Below are positions 53,426 through 64,000 of a stretch of 64,000 nucleotides of DNA, piece after piece. Below the pieces are notes generated by a model. The model ran no database searches and was not told where the DNA came from. It saw nothing but the letters and a program-made list of their open reading frames with translations. The position numbers and the translations under genes are program-made. Source of the stretch: Nematopogon swammerdamellus (taxonomy: Eukaryota; Arthropoda; Insecta; Lepidoptera; Adelidae); contig OX336351.1 of assembly GCA_946902875.1 (NCBI GenBank), forward strand, positions 4,089,761 through 4,153,760. The letters run 5' to 3'. The stretch's first letter is position 1; every line of letters begins with the position of its first letter.

Positions 53426-53560
53426 ATCCAAGTGCGAGTCGGACTCGCGCACCGAGGTTTCCGCACCACAAAAAAAAACATTGAAAAAAAAACACGTTTC
53501 TTGTATGGGAACCCCCCTTATTTTTTTACTATTTTTTATTATTTGTTTTTATATCCGCCA
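53426..53560 (+). mobile_element. AAGTGCGAGT repeat, 5' part
   Basis: CCAAGTGCGAGTCGGACTCG and CACCGAGGTTTCCGCACC. Confidence 0.65.
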
Positions 53561-53787
53561 TAATAATGTGTAATATAATAAGGTCATAATAATGCCTAAA
53601 ACAAACTGTTTGACAGATAGCTGGCGCTATTCTTCGCTCTGCATGGCTCTCTCTCTCTCTGCATCGCTCTGGATGTCAATTTGACCTTTCGTATAAGACT
53701 TCTCTTTCGAGAGGCCCGAAGTTCGAATCCGGTCGGGGGGCGTATACCAATGAGTTTTTTTCTGAAGGAAAAATTTACGTGCACACC

Positions 53788-54168
53788 TACATATTTTCAA
53801 ATCCCGTTTGAGGGAACACTTGTTTAGAAACTGCATTAGGTATGTATGTATGTATTTGTTTATATTGCGTATATGTATGTACTTTTGAACTTGTATGTAT
53901 GTAAATCACGAATGTATTTAGTTGTATGTTATTACTATTATCTATGTTTTATTGTTTATTTTTGTACTCTTAAAAAAAAAATCTCTCATTTAATTTTCCG
54001 CACGGGTAGTGCGGAAAATTAATAAATTAATAATCTACCCTACTCACAATCCCAGGTATGACTGGCAGATAATGCCCTTAGGCTTTAAGTCCGCCTTTTG
54101 TCACTTTTTGTGCAATAAAGTATATTTTCATTTCATTTCCTTTCATTTCATGTCATTTCATTTCATTA
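53788..54168 (+). mobile_element. LINE 3' tail inserted in SINE
   Basis: GTCCGCCTTTTGTCACTTTT, GCAATAAAGTATATTTTCAT, then (TTTCA)n. Confidence 0.65.
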
Positions 54169-54399
54169 CACCTGCTGCTTTACCGCGCTCGGAACCGGTG
54201 TAAAACCTGTAGGTCCCTTCCTTTCCCTAGGTGGTAGGCTCAAATTGTAGCCGACTGGGTTGGTACTACCGTACTGAATGTAACGTGGCCGCATAGCAGC
54301 CTCGGTTGTGTTCTCCTCTAGTTCAGTATAGCCAGCATTCCAAAGGGAAATCTCCGATATGGCACCTACGTTCTCGGAGGTGATATTGGCTGCGGGTCT

Positions 54400-54562
54400 A
54401 CCGGCGTTAACTCACTCGCTAACTACTCGCATATTTCAACCAGTAGCCACTAGCCAGCCAATAGCTGGGCCGGATGCCTCACCGAACGCCTTCTGATTGG
54501 TTGAGTGAGATCGTTTCTCATACTCACATCGGCGAGTGAGTACGCCGATACAGGGGCTGGTC
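54400..54562. mobile_element. MITE inserted in SINE (31567 family)
   Basis: GGGTCTACCGGCGTTAACTC to GGCGAGTGAGTACGCCG. Confidence 0.8.
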
Positions 54563-54600
54563 GCAGCATGTCTTTTGGCCCCTCTGACTCAGCTACCCAT

Positions 54601-54885
54601 AGAATAGAATATAATAGAATATGCTTTATTGCTTTCCAATACAATGATTTTTAAAACGGCGGACTTATTACCTAAGGCAATCTCTGCCAGTCAACCTAAC
54701 TTTTATGAAAACTTAATATAAGGGTAGCAAAACAAAGAAGAAGAATAACACAAACTTAATACTAACAAAACAATAAAATGAAGTGAACAAGACGCCAAGC
54801 ATATAATATAATATGTAGATAAAATACTAGAACATATTACAAAAACAAAGGATATATTTATCATACTAAATAAGTATCGTATCAT
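54601..54885 (-). mobile_element. Inverted LINE tail inserted in SINE
   Basis: (GAATA)n, GCTTTATTGC, GGCGGACTTATTACCTAAGG. Flanked by ACCCATA on both sides (54594-54600 and 54886-54892). Confidence 0.75.
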
Positions 54886-54905
54886 ACCCATACCGGATTA
54901 CATAA

Positions 54906-56555
54906 AAATATATATACATGTATAGACTTTACTTTACAGACTATACGATAGATAATCTGTGACGATACTGTAATTAATATGTGTCCCACAAACCAATTTG
55001 CTAATTTAAGTCATTTGTGGCCAGTTAGAACTCCCAAGGCGGGTCGGCCTCGCCCGCTACCCACTGGACACCGCTTTCGGTCTGTGTTCTTCGTTACTGT
55101 TTTTATTTATTGGTAAAGTTTATTTCTGACCGAGGTGAACCGGACCCGCGGTTTTCCCCCATTGACACGTCCACGGTCGTTGTGCGAACTGCGCATGCGA
55201 CCTTATTATCGCTTAGTCAACAAAGGGCGGCGGCGCCGTTGGTGCAGCATAGTGCCAAGGGCGCTCCGGTATAGTGTTATATGGGCGCTCCGCGTCTGGC
55301 CGGCCTCTATCTAGCGCGAGTTGCGGTTATACGAACGTGTCTATAAGTTCGTAAAATATAGCTTGATATCTGTGACAGCTGTCATCGAAAACACGCGCAT
55401 GAAGTTCCGTATTTTTGACATTGGAAATGTCTTTTCGATCGCTTCAATATAGTCCCCTATTTCCAGCGAGAGTACGAATTGGCCCTGGTGTCGTGAGTTT
55501 TAAGGCTACGTGAATATTTAAGATGTCAAAGGACGCGTATCGACGAGAGCTACAAAATTGAGAAAAAAATAATTAAACAAGTTTGAAAGTTTTTGAGAAA
55601 ATCGCAAAAAACCTCTTAAAATAGCCGTTTTTAGGGGGTTTAAAAAGGGCACTTTTAAACATATTTCTAAATGTATATTTTAAACTTTTATATTTTTATA
55701 TTGTAGATTGACTCAAAATCTGGGGACGTTTTTTTGATTGTTTGAAAAAAGTGAAAATTTTGGAAGTTATGATTTTTTTTTATTTTTCGTTACGCGAGTT
55801 TCGTGTCGTCTTTATCTTCCAGTGTGAGTAGCTAAAATGGTTTTCGTGTATGCATATACTTGAAAATTGAGAATTTTAATTGAGGTAATATTTTTTTTTA
55901 TTTTTGAAAATTTTTGTCTATATTTCAAAATTTACAAATTTCAGTATGAAAAAGCAAGTAAATTATAATCAAATTTTTAAATATGGATATATATTCTTTA
56001 TTGAAAACCAATTTATGCAAATTAGGCACAATAGGCGAGCTTAATGCCGTGAGGCATTCTATTCTAACTAACCTTCTTTGGTATGTGGCAAAAGTACTCA
56101 TATATATGCAGGCGAACAAGAATAGTTTGTGGCAATGTTCTAAGTCTTGCAATATGATAAACTACAAACTAATCTCTACTTTTTCTCTATCTTCTTCTTC
56201 TACTTTTTATAAAAGGGAACGTCTGTCTGTTTGTATGTATGTATATATGTTTGAGGTAAACTCCGGAACCACTGAACAGATTTGATGTGGTTTGCACCAA
56301 TGTAAAGATAGTTCTTGAAGCACACTATAGGCTATTATACCATCACGCGAAATAGCCTTAGGACAGAGCAGTATCAAAGAAAGTATAGGAAAGTATAGTA
56401 TGAACTGAATTTAGTGTCGAATGGTTGTTGGTTTGGTAGAAGCGATGTTAGATATACAAAATATTTAGATACAATTTTGGGAAGAAGATATGTAGATTGC
56501 ATCCTGGGGACTACCTTTTATCGAAAAAAAAAACGGAAGGGGGTGAAATAGGGAA
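54906..56555. other. No gene recognised
   Basis: A GC-richer stretch at 55020-55330 has no family-like ORF. The rest is AT-rich, with CTGTCTGTTTGTATG and CCGGAACCACTGAACAGATT near 56220 as in other repeats. Confidence 0.4.
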
Positions 56556-56564
56556 TGCAATTAT

Positions 56565-57290
56565 GTTAGGGATATGAAGGGGGAAGGGTGAAGGAGGATG
56601 GGTGAAGTGGGAGGGGCGGTGATGGAGCAGGAGGATGGTCTTTGACGGAGAGGGATGAGGATGGAGGGGAAGGACGATAAAGGCGGGGGACGGAGAGGTG
56701 TGGGTTGGGGAGGGACCAGGTGGGGGAGGGAGGTATGAAAGAGGAGGGAGGGAGGACGGTGGGAGGGGCGGGAAGGGAGAGGAGGGAGGTAGGGAGATGG
56801 AGAAGATGGAAGGGATTTAAGGGAGGGGAGGTGTGTAAGATGAGTATGGGGGAGAGGTGAGGGAGGGAGGGGGAAGCGGCGGGGTTGAACAAGGGCTGAG
56901 ATATGGGGGGGGGAGATGGAGGATGAGGGATAGAAGTGGCGGAGGGAGGGAGGGAGAGCAGGGGGGAGAAGGGAGGGATGAATTGGTGGAGAGGGGGGAT
57001 AGGAAGGGAGAAGCGAGTGAGGCGAGGGAGGAGGGAGGGAGGGAAGGGAGGAGGAAGAGGGTAGGGATAAGGGAGAAGGGGAAAGAGTGGGAGGTAGAAA
57101 GGAGGTGGGAGGGGAAGATGAAAGGAGTGAGAGGGGACGGAAGGAGTGGGGGATGAGGAAAGTGGGGAGTAAGGGGAGCGAGGGAGAATGGAGAGGGAAG
57201 GAGAGAATTAGGGAGAGAGGTAGGCAGATGAGAAGAGCGAGGGGTGAGAGGGGGAGGGAGGGGAAGCGAGAGAGTTAGGGAGAGATACGT
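56565..57290. repeat. Long purine-rich (G/A) tract, non-periodic
   Basis: About 725 bases almost free of pyrimidines on this strand, with GGGA/GGAGG words but no fixed period. Long open frames here are composition artefacts. Confidence 0.9.
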
Positions 57291-57589
57291 CGTAATATCC
57301 AATAAATTTTATTTCGTGCTGATACAATCATAAGCAAAAAATTTACAAAGGATTAAAGCTGGGATTTTGGTAATTTTCAAAAAAAAAGAAAAAAAAAAGC
57401 CTCAGGTGCACTCCGGGAGTGCCGGCAGAAGTGAAAACACCGTAACATTGTTTAAAAAAAAAAATTGTTTAAGTTTTAAGTTTATTTATAAAGAAGGTTT
57501 AAAAAAAATAAAAAATAAGGAAAAAAAAAATAATAAAAAAAAATTAAAAAAAATATAAAAAAAAAATTATGAGAAAAAAATTATAAAAA

Positions 57590-58085
57590 AAAATTTATGT
57601 AAAATTTAGTAGAACGGACAGACATGCATTTGTTACGGAACCCTACATTCATTTTGCAGAACTTAGTAGAATGGACAGACATAAACGTGTTACGGAACCC
57701 TACTTTTATTATAAAATAACTGTCGGAGGACCTTGGTTGAAAATTGTAAAATTTAGTAGAACGGACAGACATGCATTTGTCACGGAACCCTTCATTAATT
57801 TTGAAATAAATGTTAAATTTAGTAGAACGGACAGACATGCATTTTTTTACGGAACCCAACATTCATTTTGCAGAACTTAGTAGAATGGACAGTCATAAAC
57901 GTGTTACGGAACCCTACTTTTATTATAAAATAACCGTCGGAGGAACTTGGTTGAAAATTGTAAAATTTAGTAGAATGGACAGACATCCATTTGTTACGGA
58001 ACCCTACATTCATTTTGAAATAAATGTTAAATTTAGTAGAACGGACAGACATGCATTTGTTACGGAACCCTAGACATAAACGTGT
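57590..58085. repeat. Composite satellite, about 214-bp higher-order unit
   Basis: Sub-units share TTAGTAGAAYGGACAGACAT and TTACGGAACCCTAC; the CATTTTGCAGAACTTAGTAG variant recurs after about 214 bases. Confidence 0.8.
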
Positions 58086-58477
58086 TACGAAACGAAACCC
58101 TACAACCGAAACCGGGAGTGCCGGCAGATTCCGTGTCAATCGTAACTTAACCCTTATTGCAATGACTTAAGGTTACATTTTAAATAAAATGTCGCTGTCG
58201 CGGTGTTACGAACAGAATTGATCCCGTGCCACTGTAACTTAACCCTTAATGCAATGACTTAAGGTTACATTTCGCTTTTCGAGACTGACGAGGACGCGAT
58301 GACGCGAGTTAAGAATTGTTTACCCAAGCGCCGCTAAAGAAGTTTTAACTTCAAAAATCTTATCTCGATACCACGTGACACCTGACAAAAGGTATCATGG
58401 GTAAAAACCTTGCAAATGACCCCACTTATATACAACAAAAAATTGGTCGGTCGATGTGCCGAACACCCTGTATATAT

Positions 58478-58705
58478 CACCGGGATAGCCACCTCTCACC
58501 TTGGCACGGTCCTTCCGCCGAGTCATGCAGCGGGTGGGTCTTCGTCCTTCGTGCCTTACTTGCTGCTTGATGTAGTTATCTTGTCCGAACACTTTGGTGG
58601 TGGTCGGTGTTGTGCTGTAATTTACAAGGGTACTTGCAGCACAACACCGATTACGTCTCTGCTTACCCCAATTGTCGGGATACAGCGTGTGGTATGTATG
58701 TACCT
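58478..58705 (+). mobile_element. GGGGCCGGTACTT-head repeat, distal part
   Basis: ATAGCCACCTCTCACC, CCGAGTCATGCAGCGGGTGG to GTCGGGATACAGCGTGTGG. Confidence 0.75.
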
Positions 58706-58756
58706 ACCTATGCGTGTACTTAGTTAGACTTAAGAAATGAAATAATGTTACTAACC

Positions 58757-58759
58757 TTC

Positions 58760-58817
<58 letters not shown>

Positions 58818-58885
58818 GCCTGTATGGGTCCACTGCTGGACATAGGCCTCTCCCAAGGCACGCCACCACACGCGGTCTTCCTTCC
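58757..58885 (-). mobile_element. RTE LINE 3' end with (CAT)n tail
   Basis: (CAT)n, GGGTCCACTGCTGGACATAG and CTCCCAAGGCACGCCACCAC. Confidence 0.85.
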
Positions 58886-58972
58886 TTCTTCACAATAAAT
58901 TAATACACAATAAATTCTACTGCACTAGCTGAGAGAAACCCCAGAGTACCTACTTGCTCCTCTAATGTATAA

Positions 58973-59541
58973 CAGTCAGACTCTGCACTCAAACTTGTCA
59001 CAATATTTTGATCTATCCGGTTCGATTACAACCACGAACGATTTCTTTACGTTAGGTACACGTGTGTGTACAGCCGCGTCTCAAAATAGACAGTTAGACT
59101 CTGCACTCAAACTTGTCACAATATTTTGTTCTATCCGGTTCGATTACAACCACGAACGATTTCTTTACACGTGTGTGTACAGCCGCGTCTCAAAATAGAC
59201 AGTTAGACTCTGCACTCAAACTTGTCACAATATTTTGTTCTATCCGGTTCGATTACAACCACGAACGATTTCTTTACGTGTACACGTGTGTGTACAGCCG
59301 CGTCTCAAAATAGACAGTTAGACTCTGCACTCAAACTTGTCACAATATTTTGTTCTATCCGGTTCGATTACAACCACGAACGATTTTTTTACGTTAGGTA
59401 CACGTGTGTGTACAGCCGCGTCTCAAAATAGACAGTTAGACTCTGCACTCAAACTTGTCACAATATTTTGTTCTATCCGGTTCGATTACAACCACGAACG
59501 ATTTTTTTACGTATGGTACACGTGTGTGTACAGCCGCGTCT
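58973..59541. repeat. 109-118-bp satellite, about 5 units
   Basis: Units start CAGTTAGACTCTGCACTCAA at 58973 (variant), 59091, 59200, 59315 and 59433; length varies at the TACACGTGTGTG block. Contains GGTTCGATTACA, like a tRNA B box. Confidence 0.93.
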
Positions 59542-59634
59542 CCTGCGCATGTTTTGACATGGAATCCATATGTAGGCCCGTGCCATTTGCAAAAATCTAC
59601 CGTCATTTTTAATGTACTTTCGGCATACCACTAA

Positions 59635-59868
59635 TCTTACTTGGTGGTAGGGTTTAACCCGCCCGGGTTGGTACCACCGCACTGAATGAAACGTCGGTCA
59701 AAACGGCTATGTAAATAGTTTGTGTTTTCCGACCAGTTCAGTGTAGCCGGCACGATCAAAGGGGGAAGCACTGACATGGCACCTAGTTCACCCGGTGTTA
59801 TGGGCTGACATCACGGACGTTGTAGGTGATGTAGCCAACCGTGTCAGTTTCCATAAAAAAAAAAAAAC
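59635..59868 (+). mobile_element. SINE 3' portion
   Basis: TTACTTGGTGGTAGGGTTTA through GTGTCAGTTTCCATAAAAAA. Confidence 0.8.
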
Positions 59869-60129
59869 ACTATCTCACGAACCGCTCATGCATGATAGAG
59901 TCACTCGGCCGCCTTCCACCTATGGCAACGTCAATGAATAATATGAACAATTGATGACGTCATAGCCTTTACAAAAAAGGCTTCGAAAATCAATAAATGC
60001 CTATAAGTAACTCCTAAACTCCTGGTCGGATCGATTTGAAATTTGGTTCCTTCCGCAAAAAAAAATCCTTTCAGAAAAATGTTTTTTTTTTATCAAAATC
60101 GGTTCAACCGTTTCAAAAAAAAAAGGAAA

Positions 60130-60235
60130 AAGACTTTGTCGCACGTACTCGTATGTCTCTGTGCGACAGGGACGACGCTCTGCAACCTGATTGTCTTTTT
60201 CTAAAGCTCGACACGCATTATTTGCAGCTGGGAAC
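60130..60235. mobile_element. MITE part, 36504 family
   Basis: GTGCGACAGGGACGACGCTC and TCTAAAGCTCGACACGCATT. Confidence 0.65.
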
Positions 60236-60544
60236 TGTGCCACCGTTTGCTATATAATAGTATGTAATGTACTAATGTATGTAAGTAAAGGTTGTTTTTT
60301 ATTTCAATTGTAGTAGGTAGGTATATTAATAAAATTGAGTCCTCAGCCTTGAACGAACATATTCGTATTTACTTACGAGAACGGCCGCGGCGGTAGTGAC
60401 GGACACGACACCTGAGTAAAAAATTTTAAAGATAATAGTCTGTGGATACTCCGTAATGCTAATTGCAGGGTGACCGCACCTTTGGTTACTTTTTACTAAC
60501 ATTCGGACCGGCTCGGCAATTTTTTTTTAATAGCGCCATACCTA

Positions 60545-60727
60545 GATGAATGAAACGTCGGTCTAAACGGCTATGTAAATAGTTTGTGTTTTCCGACCAG
60601 TTCAGTGTAGCCGGCACGATCAAAGGGGGAAGCACTGACATGGCACCTAGTTCACCCGCTGTTATGGGCTGACATCACGGACGTTGTAGGTGATGTAGCA
60701 CACCGTGTCAGTTTCCATAAAAAAAAA
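60545..60727 (+). mobile_element. SINE 3' portion
   Basis: GAATGAAACGTCGGTCTAAAC to GTGTCAGTTTCCATAAAAAA. Confidence 0.8.
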
Positions 60728-61205
60728 CCCTACTTTAGATTATTTTAACCCACATAACCTTTGTTCACTGCTTAATTTTTTTTATTTCAACAAAAAATAA
60801 TAGTATAGCTAATTAATAATTATGAAAAACTACACACATGACAAAAATAAAAATCAATCTAAAGTTTATAAGTTCAATCCATGTTACATTATATTAAGTT
60901 TTGTATATATAGGTATAATGATTCTGTGTGGACAATGGTAATAAAAAAAAACATTAAAAATTAATTTTAAATGTTGTCAGTCCATTTTTACATCGTACAC
61001 TAATTTTTTTAATAAAAAAGTACATAACTATTCAAACCCATGACAACGCCATCTATCATTCGTCATCATCATTTGACACATCACATCAAACATATAAAAA
61101 TATATTAAATTTAATTCTTTCTTCTCTGACGACAACTTATTACTATTAGTCTAAATATAAGAAGATGTGTAGGTAATAAATAAATATTACAGATGAGATA
61201 CTACA
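60728..61205. other. AT-rich, nothing recognised
   Basis: No ORF or repeat family identified. Confidence 0.45.
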
Positions 61206-61219
61206 CAGATAGATACACG

Positions 61220-61320
61220 GCCCACCCCAGAAGTGTCTGGTGCCCACCCCAGAAGTGTCTGGTGCCCACCCCAGAAGTGTCTGGTGCCCACCCCAGAAGT
61301 GTCTGGTGCCCACCCCAGGA
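61220..61320. repeat. 22-bp tandem repeat, about 4.5 copies
   Basis: Unit GCCCACCCCAGAAGTGTCTG plus GT. Confidence 0.93.
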
Positions 61321-61329
61321 TGTTGGGTT

Positions 61330-62052
61330 GCCAACCGAAAATTCTAGGGTGGCACTTAAATAATTTCACACAAAAACACTTAAATAATCTACAGCTTTAT
61401 GGAATAATCTATGGCTTTATGGAATTTTATGTTGATTCCGCATCAACATTAAATTCCATTTCCATCCAGGTAATCAAAATAAACACTTAAAAAAAATTTT
61501 TTTTTTGTTTAATTTTATTTAGGTAAAGAAACTTTCCGAAATCAATGGTCGAAATTTATATATACTTTTATTGCGTAGGTACATCGGGTTTCGGCTTCAT
61601 CGGCCATCGCTTTTCAGGGGCCAGGCCCACCCTGGAAAATAACCCTAGATACGCCAATGGATACTGTGATATGTGTATTTTTTTAGGATGATTAGATCTA
61701 AGTGTAACATAATTGGTGTCATTACATCGAAGTATAACAACATTAATGATTACAACTAAGTGTAACACAATTGACGATTATTGATTTTAAGTATAACAAA
61801 ATTTATGTCAACTTTTGCGCCACCTATTATTTTGACCACCACATACCTACACCATATTATTATTGAATAAATAATATTTACAAACAATGAGTTTATTAGT
61901 GAGGGTGTGTGTGTGTGTGTGTAATATTATTTAGTTGTAAAACCTTGTTTTTACTTCATTGTTTTACCACCATAACATAGATTGTGTAAAGATTTTAGTA
62001 AGTAATTTAGACTCATACAAATTATAACAGAAAAAAAAAAATGTTTTCACAA
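61330..62052. other. 3' flank of the 62053 gene, nothing else recognised
   Basis: AT-rich with a (GT)n run near 61905. Confidence 0.4.
61892..61897 (-). terminator. Candidate poly(A) signal for the 62053-62433 gene
   Basis: AATAAA on the minus strand about 155 bases past the stop, after a (CA)n run. Confidence 0.4.
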
Positions 62053-62433
62053 TTATATCCTCTCTTCGAAGTTGACTTCGAGGGTCGGACGCGGATGGCG
62101 GCGACGACGGCGACCGCCGGACGACGAGTCGGAGTCGGAGTCGATGTTGGCTCTGAGGGTCGGACGCGGACGGCGGCGACGACGGCGGCCGCCGGACGAC
62201 GAGTCGGAGTCGGAGTCGATGTTGGCTCTGAGGGTCGGACGCGGGGGGCGGCGACGACGGCGGCCGCCGGACGACGAGTCGGAGTCGGAGTCGGAGTCGG
62301 AGTCGTCATTATCATCAGATGACTTGTACCACCAGTACAGCCCCACACCTACCACCGCCGCTGCTCCTACGGCTATTCCGACCGGTGTTGCCGAAACTGC
62401 CATCGATCCTAATGATACGCATCCCGATGCGAT
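62053..62433 (-). CDS. Terminal exon of an unrecognised protein with a hydrophobic segment and three acidic/Arg-rich repeats
   Basis: Acceptor caccttgcag|atcgca, then 126 codons and TAA (62055-62053). The first 16 residues include IASGCVSLGSMAV. A Gly/Ala/Val-rich hydrophobic segment (PVGIAVGAAAVVGVGLYWW, about residues 17-35) could span a membrane. Then come three units of roughly 25 residues: DSDSDSSSGG, RRRRR(R), a PRPTLRAN stretch. It ends LEVNFEERI. GC content is far above the flanks, as expected for coding sequence. I do not recognise the family. The upstream exon(s) were not found; an internal ATG at residue 11 is a less likely start. A poly(A) signal lies at 61892-61897. Confidence 0.55.
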   Translation of the reverse strand: MASGCVSLGSMAVSATPVGIAVGAAAVVGVGLYWWYKSSDDNDDSDSDSDSDSSSGGRRRRRPPRPTLRANIDSDSDSSSGGRRRRRRPRPTLRANIDSDSDSSSGGRRRRRHPRPTLEVNFEERI

Positions 62434-62483
62434 CTGCAAGGTGAACATATTTTTTTTGTTATTTTTTTATTGTAGCCTCGACA

Positions 62484-62640
62484 TGTGGCGCCGAGCCACC
62501 CATAAGGTGTCTAACGACGCCCATGGACATTCGGTCGTATTTGAGGGTTGCGAATGCCATGCCGACCTGACAGGTATTCACGCCGCTCTTAAAGGGCCCG
62601 AGACTGTATTTGGATGGAAATATATATGACAATGTTCCTC
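62484..62640 (-). mobile_element. LINE 3' tail in the intron upstream of the 62053 exon
   Basis: GCCGAGCCACCCATAAGGTG, GTCTAACGACGCCCATGGAC, to GGGCCCGAGACTGTATTTGG. Confidence 0.7.
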
Positions 62641-63224
62641 ATTAGGTGATGTTGAAATAATTGAAGTGATTTGAATTTTCAATATCATAAGTATTGCTAA
62701 GTATAATATCCTAAATTTTCATTTAGGTCTGCAAGAATCCGTAGCTTATTGTTGTAGTTGAAAAAAAAAACTAAAGTTTTTTTTTCACAATCTTGAAATA
62801 AAATTGTTTTATCGTAATTTTAATACTAAAGTCAAATTAAGTTTTAATCTATGACATTACTCATTCATTACTCATTATGGTGAAATGCAAGTTGAATAAT
62901 TTTTTTATTGATATTATGTATAATTTCATAGATTAAAACTATGATAATAATATGATAATAGGTCATTCATTACTAATGAATGACCTATTATCATATTTTT
63001 ATTTTCGTACTCTTGAAAAAAAACATACTTACCTACCAAAAAACGCGTTTCTTTTCTTGTTTTTTTTTTCAACGATTTTTTGTTTCTTTTTGGAAAACAC
63101 TGCTATGGCATTAAAATCGGCTATGGCGGTTTTTATACTGTTTTTATAGCGACTTATAAACGTTAATACCTCCCCTGACCTGCGATATTTAAAGAAATGT
63201 AAATATTAATATCTAAAACTACAT
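62641..63224. other. AT-rich, no first exon found
   Basis: Includes a short fold-back near 62935-63000 (ATTCATTAC and TAATGAATGACC). Confidence 0.4.
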
Positions 63225-63590
63225 TCGGTCGTGCGATCGATCGATCGCCGGTCTTCACCTTAAGCACACCTGGGCGGGTCAGAACTTGAATGGGTGAGCG
63301 TACGACCGTTGAGTCTGACCGTGGTTCGTATTCCACGTAAAACTGTAGGTCTCTTCACTTCTTACCTTACTAGCATGTTGTCTGTGGTTGTTACCACCGC
63401 ACTAAATGAAAGTTTGGTCGAAGCGGCTGTGTAAATAGTTGGTGTTTTTCTTACAGTTCTGTGTAGCCGGCCGGCACGACCACTAAAGCACTGACACGGC
63501 ACCTAATTCACCAATGTGTTATGGCCTGACTGACGATACGGGTATTGTGGGTGATGTCGCCAATCATGTCCTTTAACATAAAAAACACAT
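63225..63590 (+). mobile_element. tRNA/5S-type SINE, decayed
   Basis: TTAAGCACACCTGGGCGGGTC, GAATGGGTGAGCG, GTTACCACCGCACTAAATGA, to an ACATAAAAAA end. Confidence 0.65.
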
Positions 63591-63847
63591 TACCTTGACT
63601 GACAATCCGGCTTGTAAAGCCATTCTTTACAAAACGACACAGGAGGAGACAGACGGACTAGTGCCTCGTGATGAAAGATAAGTTTGCGAATGACGAATCG
63701 CAGATTAATATGCAGTAGAGTTTACTATGAAAGTATCTCGTGATAACGATAAGCTGATGAATGAAGAATTGCTGATTAAAATATATGCAGTACTTATAGT
63801 TTTATCTATAGATAAAGCGAAGAAATTGTATTGTTTATTTCATCATT

Positions 63848-63935
63848 CATATGGCAGTTAGACTGCGCTCGAACTTGTCACGGTTTGTTCTATCCGGTTC
63901 GATTACACCCACGAAGAAGAACCGACAAGAAACTT
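63848..63935 (+). repeat. Dispersed monomer of the 58973 satellite core
   Basis: ATGGCAGTTAGACTGCGCTC, GTTCTATCCGGTTCGATTAC, CACCCACGAAGAAGAACCG. Confidence 0.75.
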
Positions 63936-64000
63936 CGCAGGGTATTTTTTTTAAACATATTTTTACAAGTATTTAGTGACTAGCCAAATAATAACACCGC

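Larger units (their letters stand above)
53690..54900 (+). mobile_element. One SINE broken by three insertions
   Basis: SINE pieces: 53690-53787 (B-box GAAGTTCGAATCC), 54169-54397, 54563-54600 and 54886-54905 (ACCGGATTACATAAAA). Gaps hold a LINE tail, a MITE and an inverted LINE tail. Confidence 0.8.

Noticed and set aside
56566..57302. Pro/Ser/Leu-rich and Gly/Arg-rich ORFs
   Set aside because: Composition effect of the purine-rich tract.
1..64000. CRISPR array, bacterial defence system or prophage
   Set aside because: Spliced genes, SINEs and LINEs show eukaryotic nuclear DNA. The regular arrays have no unique spacers.

Overview
This is AT-rich, repeat-dense nuclear DNA from an insect, most likely a moth or butterfly. 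The evidence is one long spliced gene with GT-AG introns, a secreted Gly/Tyr-rich cuticle-type gene, and many interspersed repeats of kinds I recognise from Lepidoptera: tRNA-headed SINEs, RTE, CR1-like and RNase H-bearing non-LTR fragments, hAT elements and MITEs. I see no bacterial operon, CRISPR array, rRNA gene or free-standing tRNA gene. All tRNA-like sequence sits in SINE heads.

Layout. 1-3853: intergenic, with a hAT-like element (558-1290) that splits a SINE, and a TIR element (2090-3060) full of internal inverted copies. 3854-30032 (+): the gene for COG1, a subunit of the conserved oligomeric Golgi complex, in 15 exons. Every junction keeps the reading frame, giving 948 residues. Its introns hold nearly every repeat family seen here, including a 2.9-kb hAT element that carries an intact reverse transcriptase/RNase H ORF, and a tandem triplication of part of exon 5. 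32296-40903 (-): a secreted Gly/Tyr/Pro/Gln-rich structural protein. Three exons join cleanly; a fourth (the first coding exon), about 5.5 kb upstream behind a TATA box, is inferred. 41000-61900: no host gene recognised; repeats, satellites, fold-back structures and nested insertions. 62053-62433 (-): the terminal exon of a small unrecognised protein with one hydrophobic segment and three alternating acidic and arginine-rich blocks.

The genes do not form a pathway. COG1 is a housekeeping Golgi-tethering factor, the minus-strand gene is an extracellular structural protein, and the third is unknown. What stands out is the repeat biology. One SINE type joins a tRNA-like start to a 5S-rRNA-like promoter region. 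SINEs with three different heads share one central domain. A duplicated intron block has one copy filled by a 250-bp palindrome. A hAT element's terminal repeats run into a GATGCT array. A MITE sits at a TA inside another MITE's terminal repeat.

Limits: exon calls rest on open frame, splice sites, phase and remembered COG1 similarity. Repeat boundaries are read by eye and may be off by 5-30 bases unless a target-site duplication is given. Repeat family names are descriptive, not database names.
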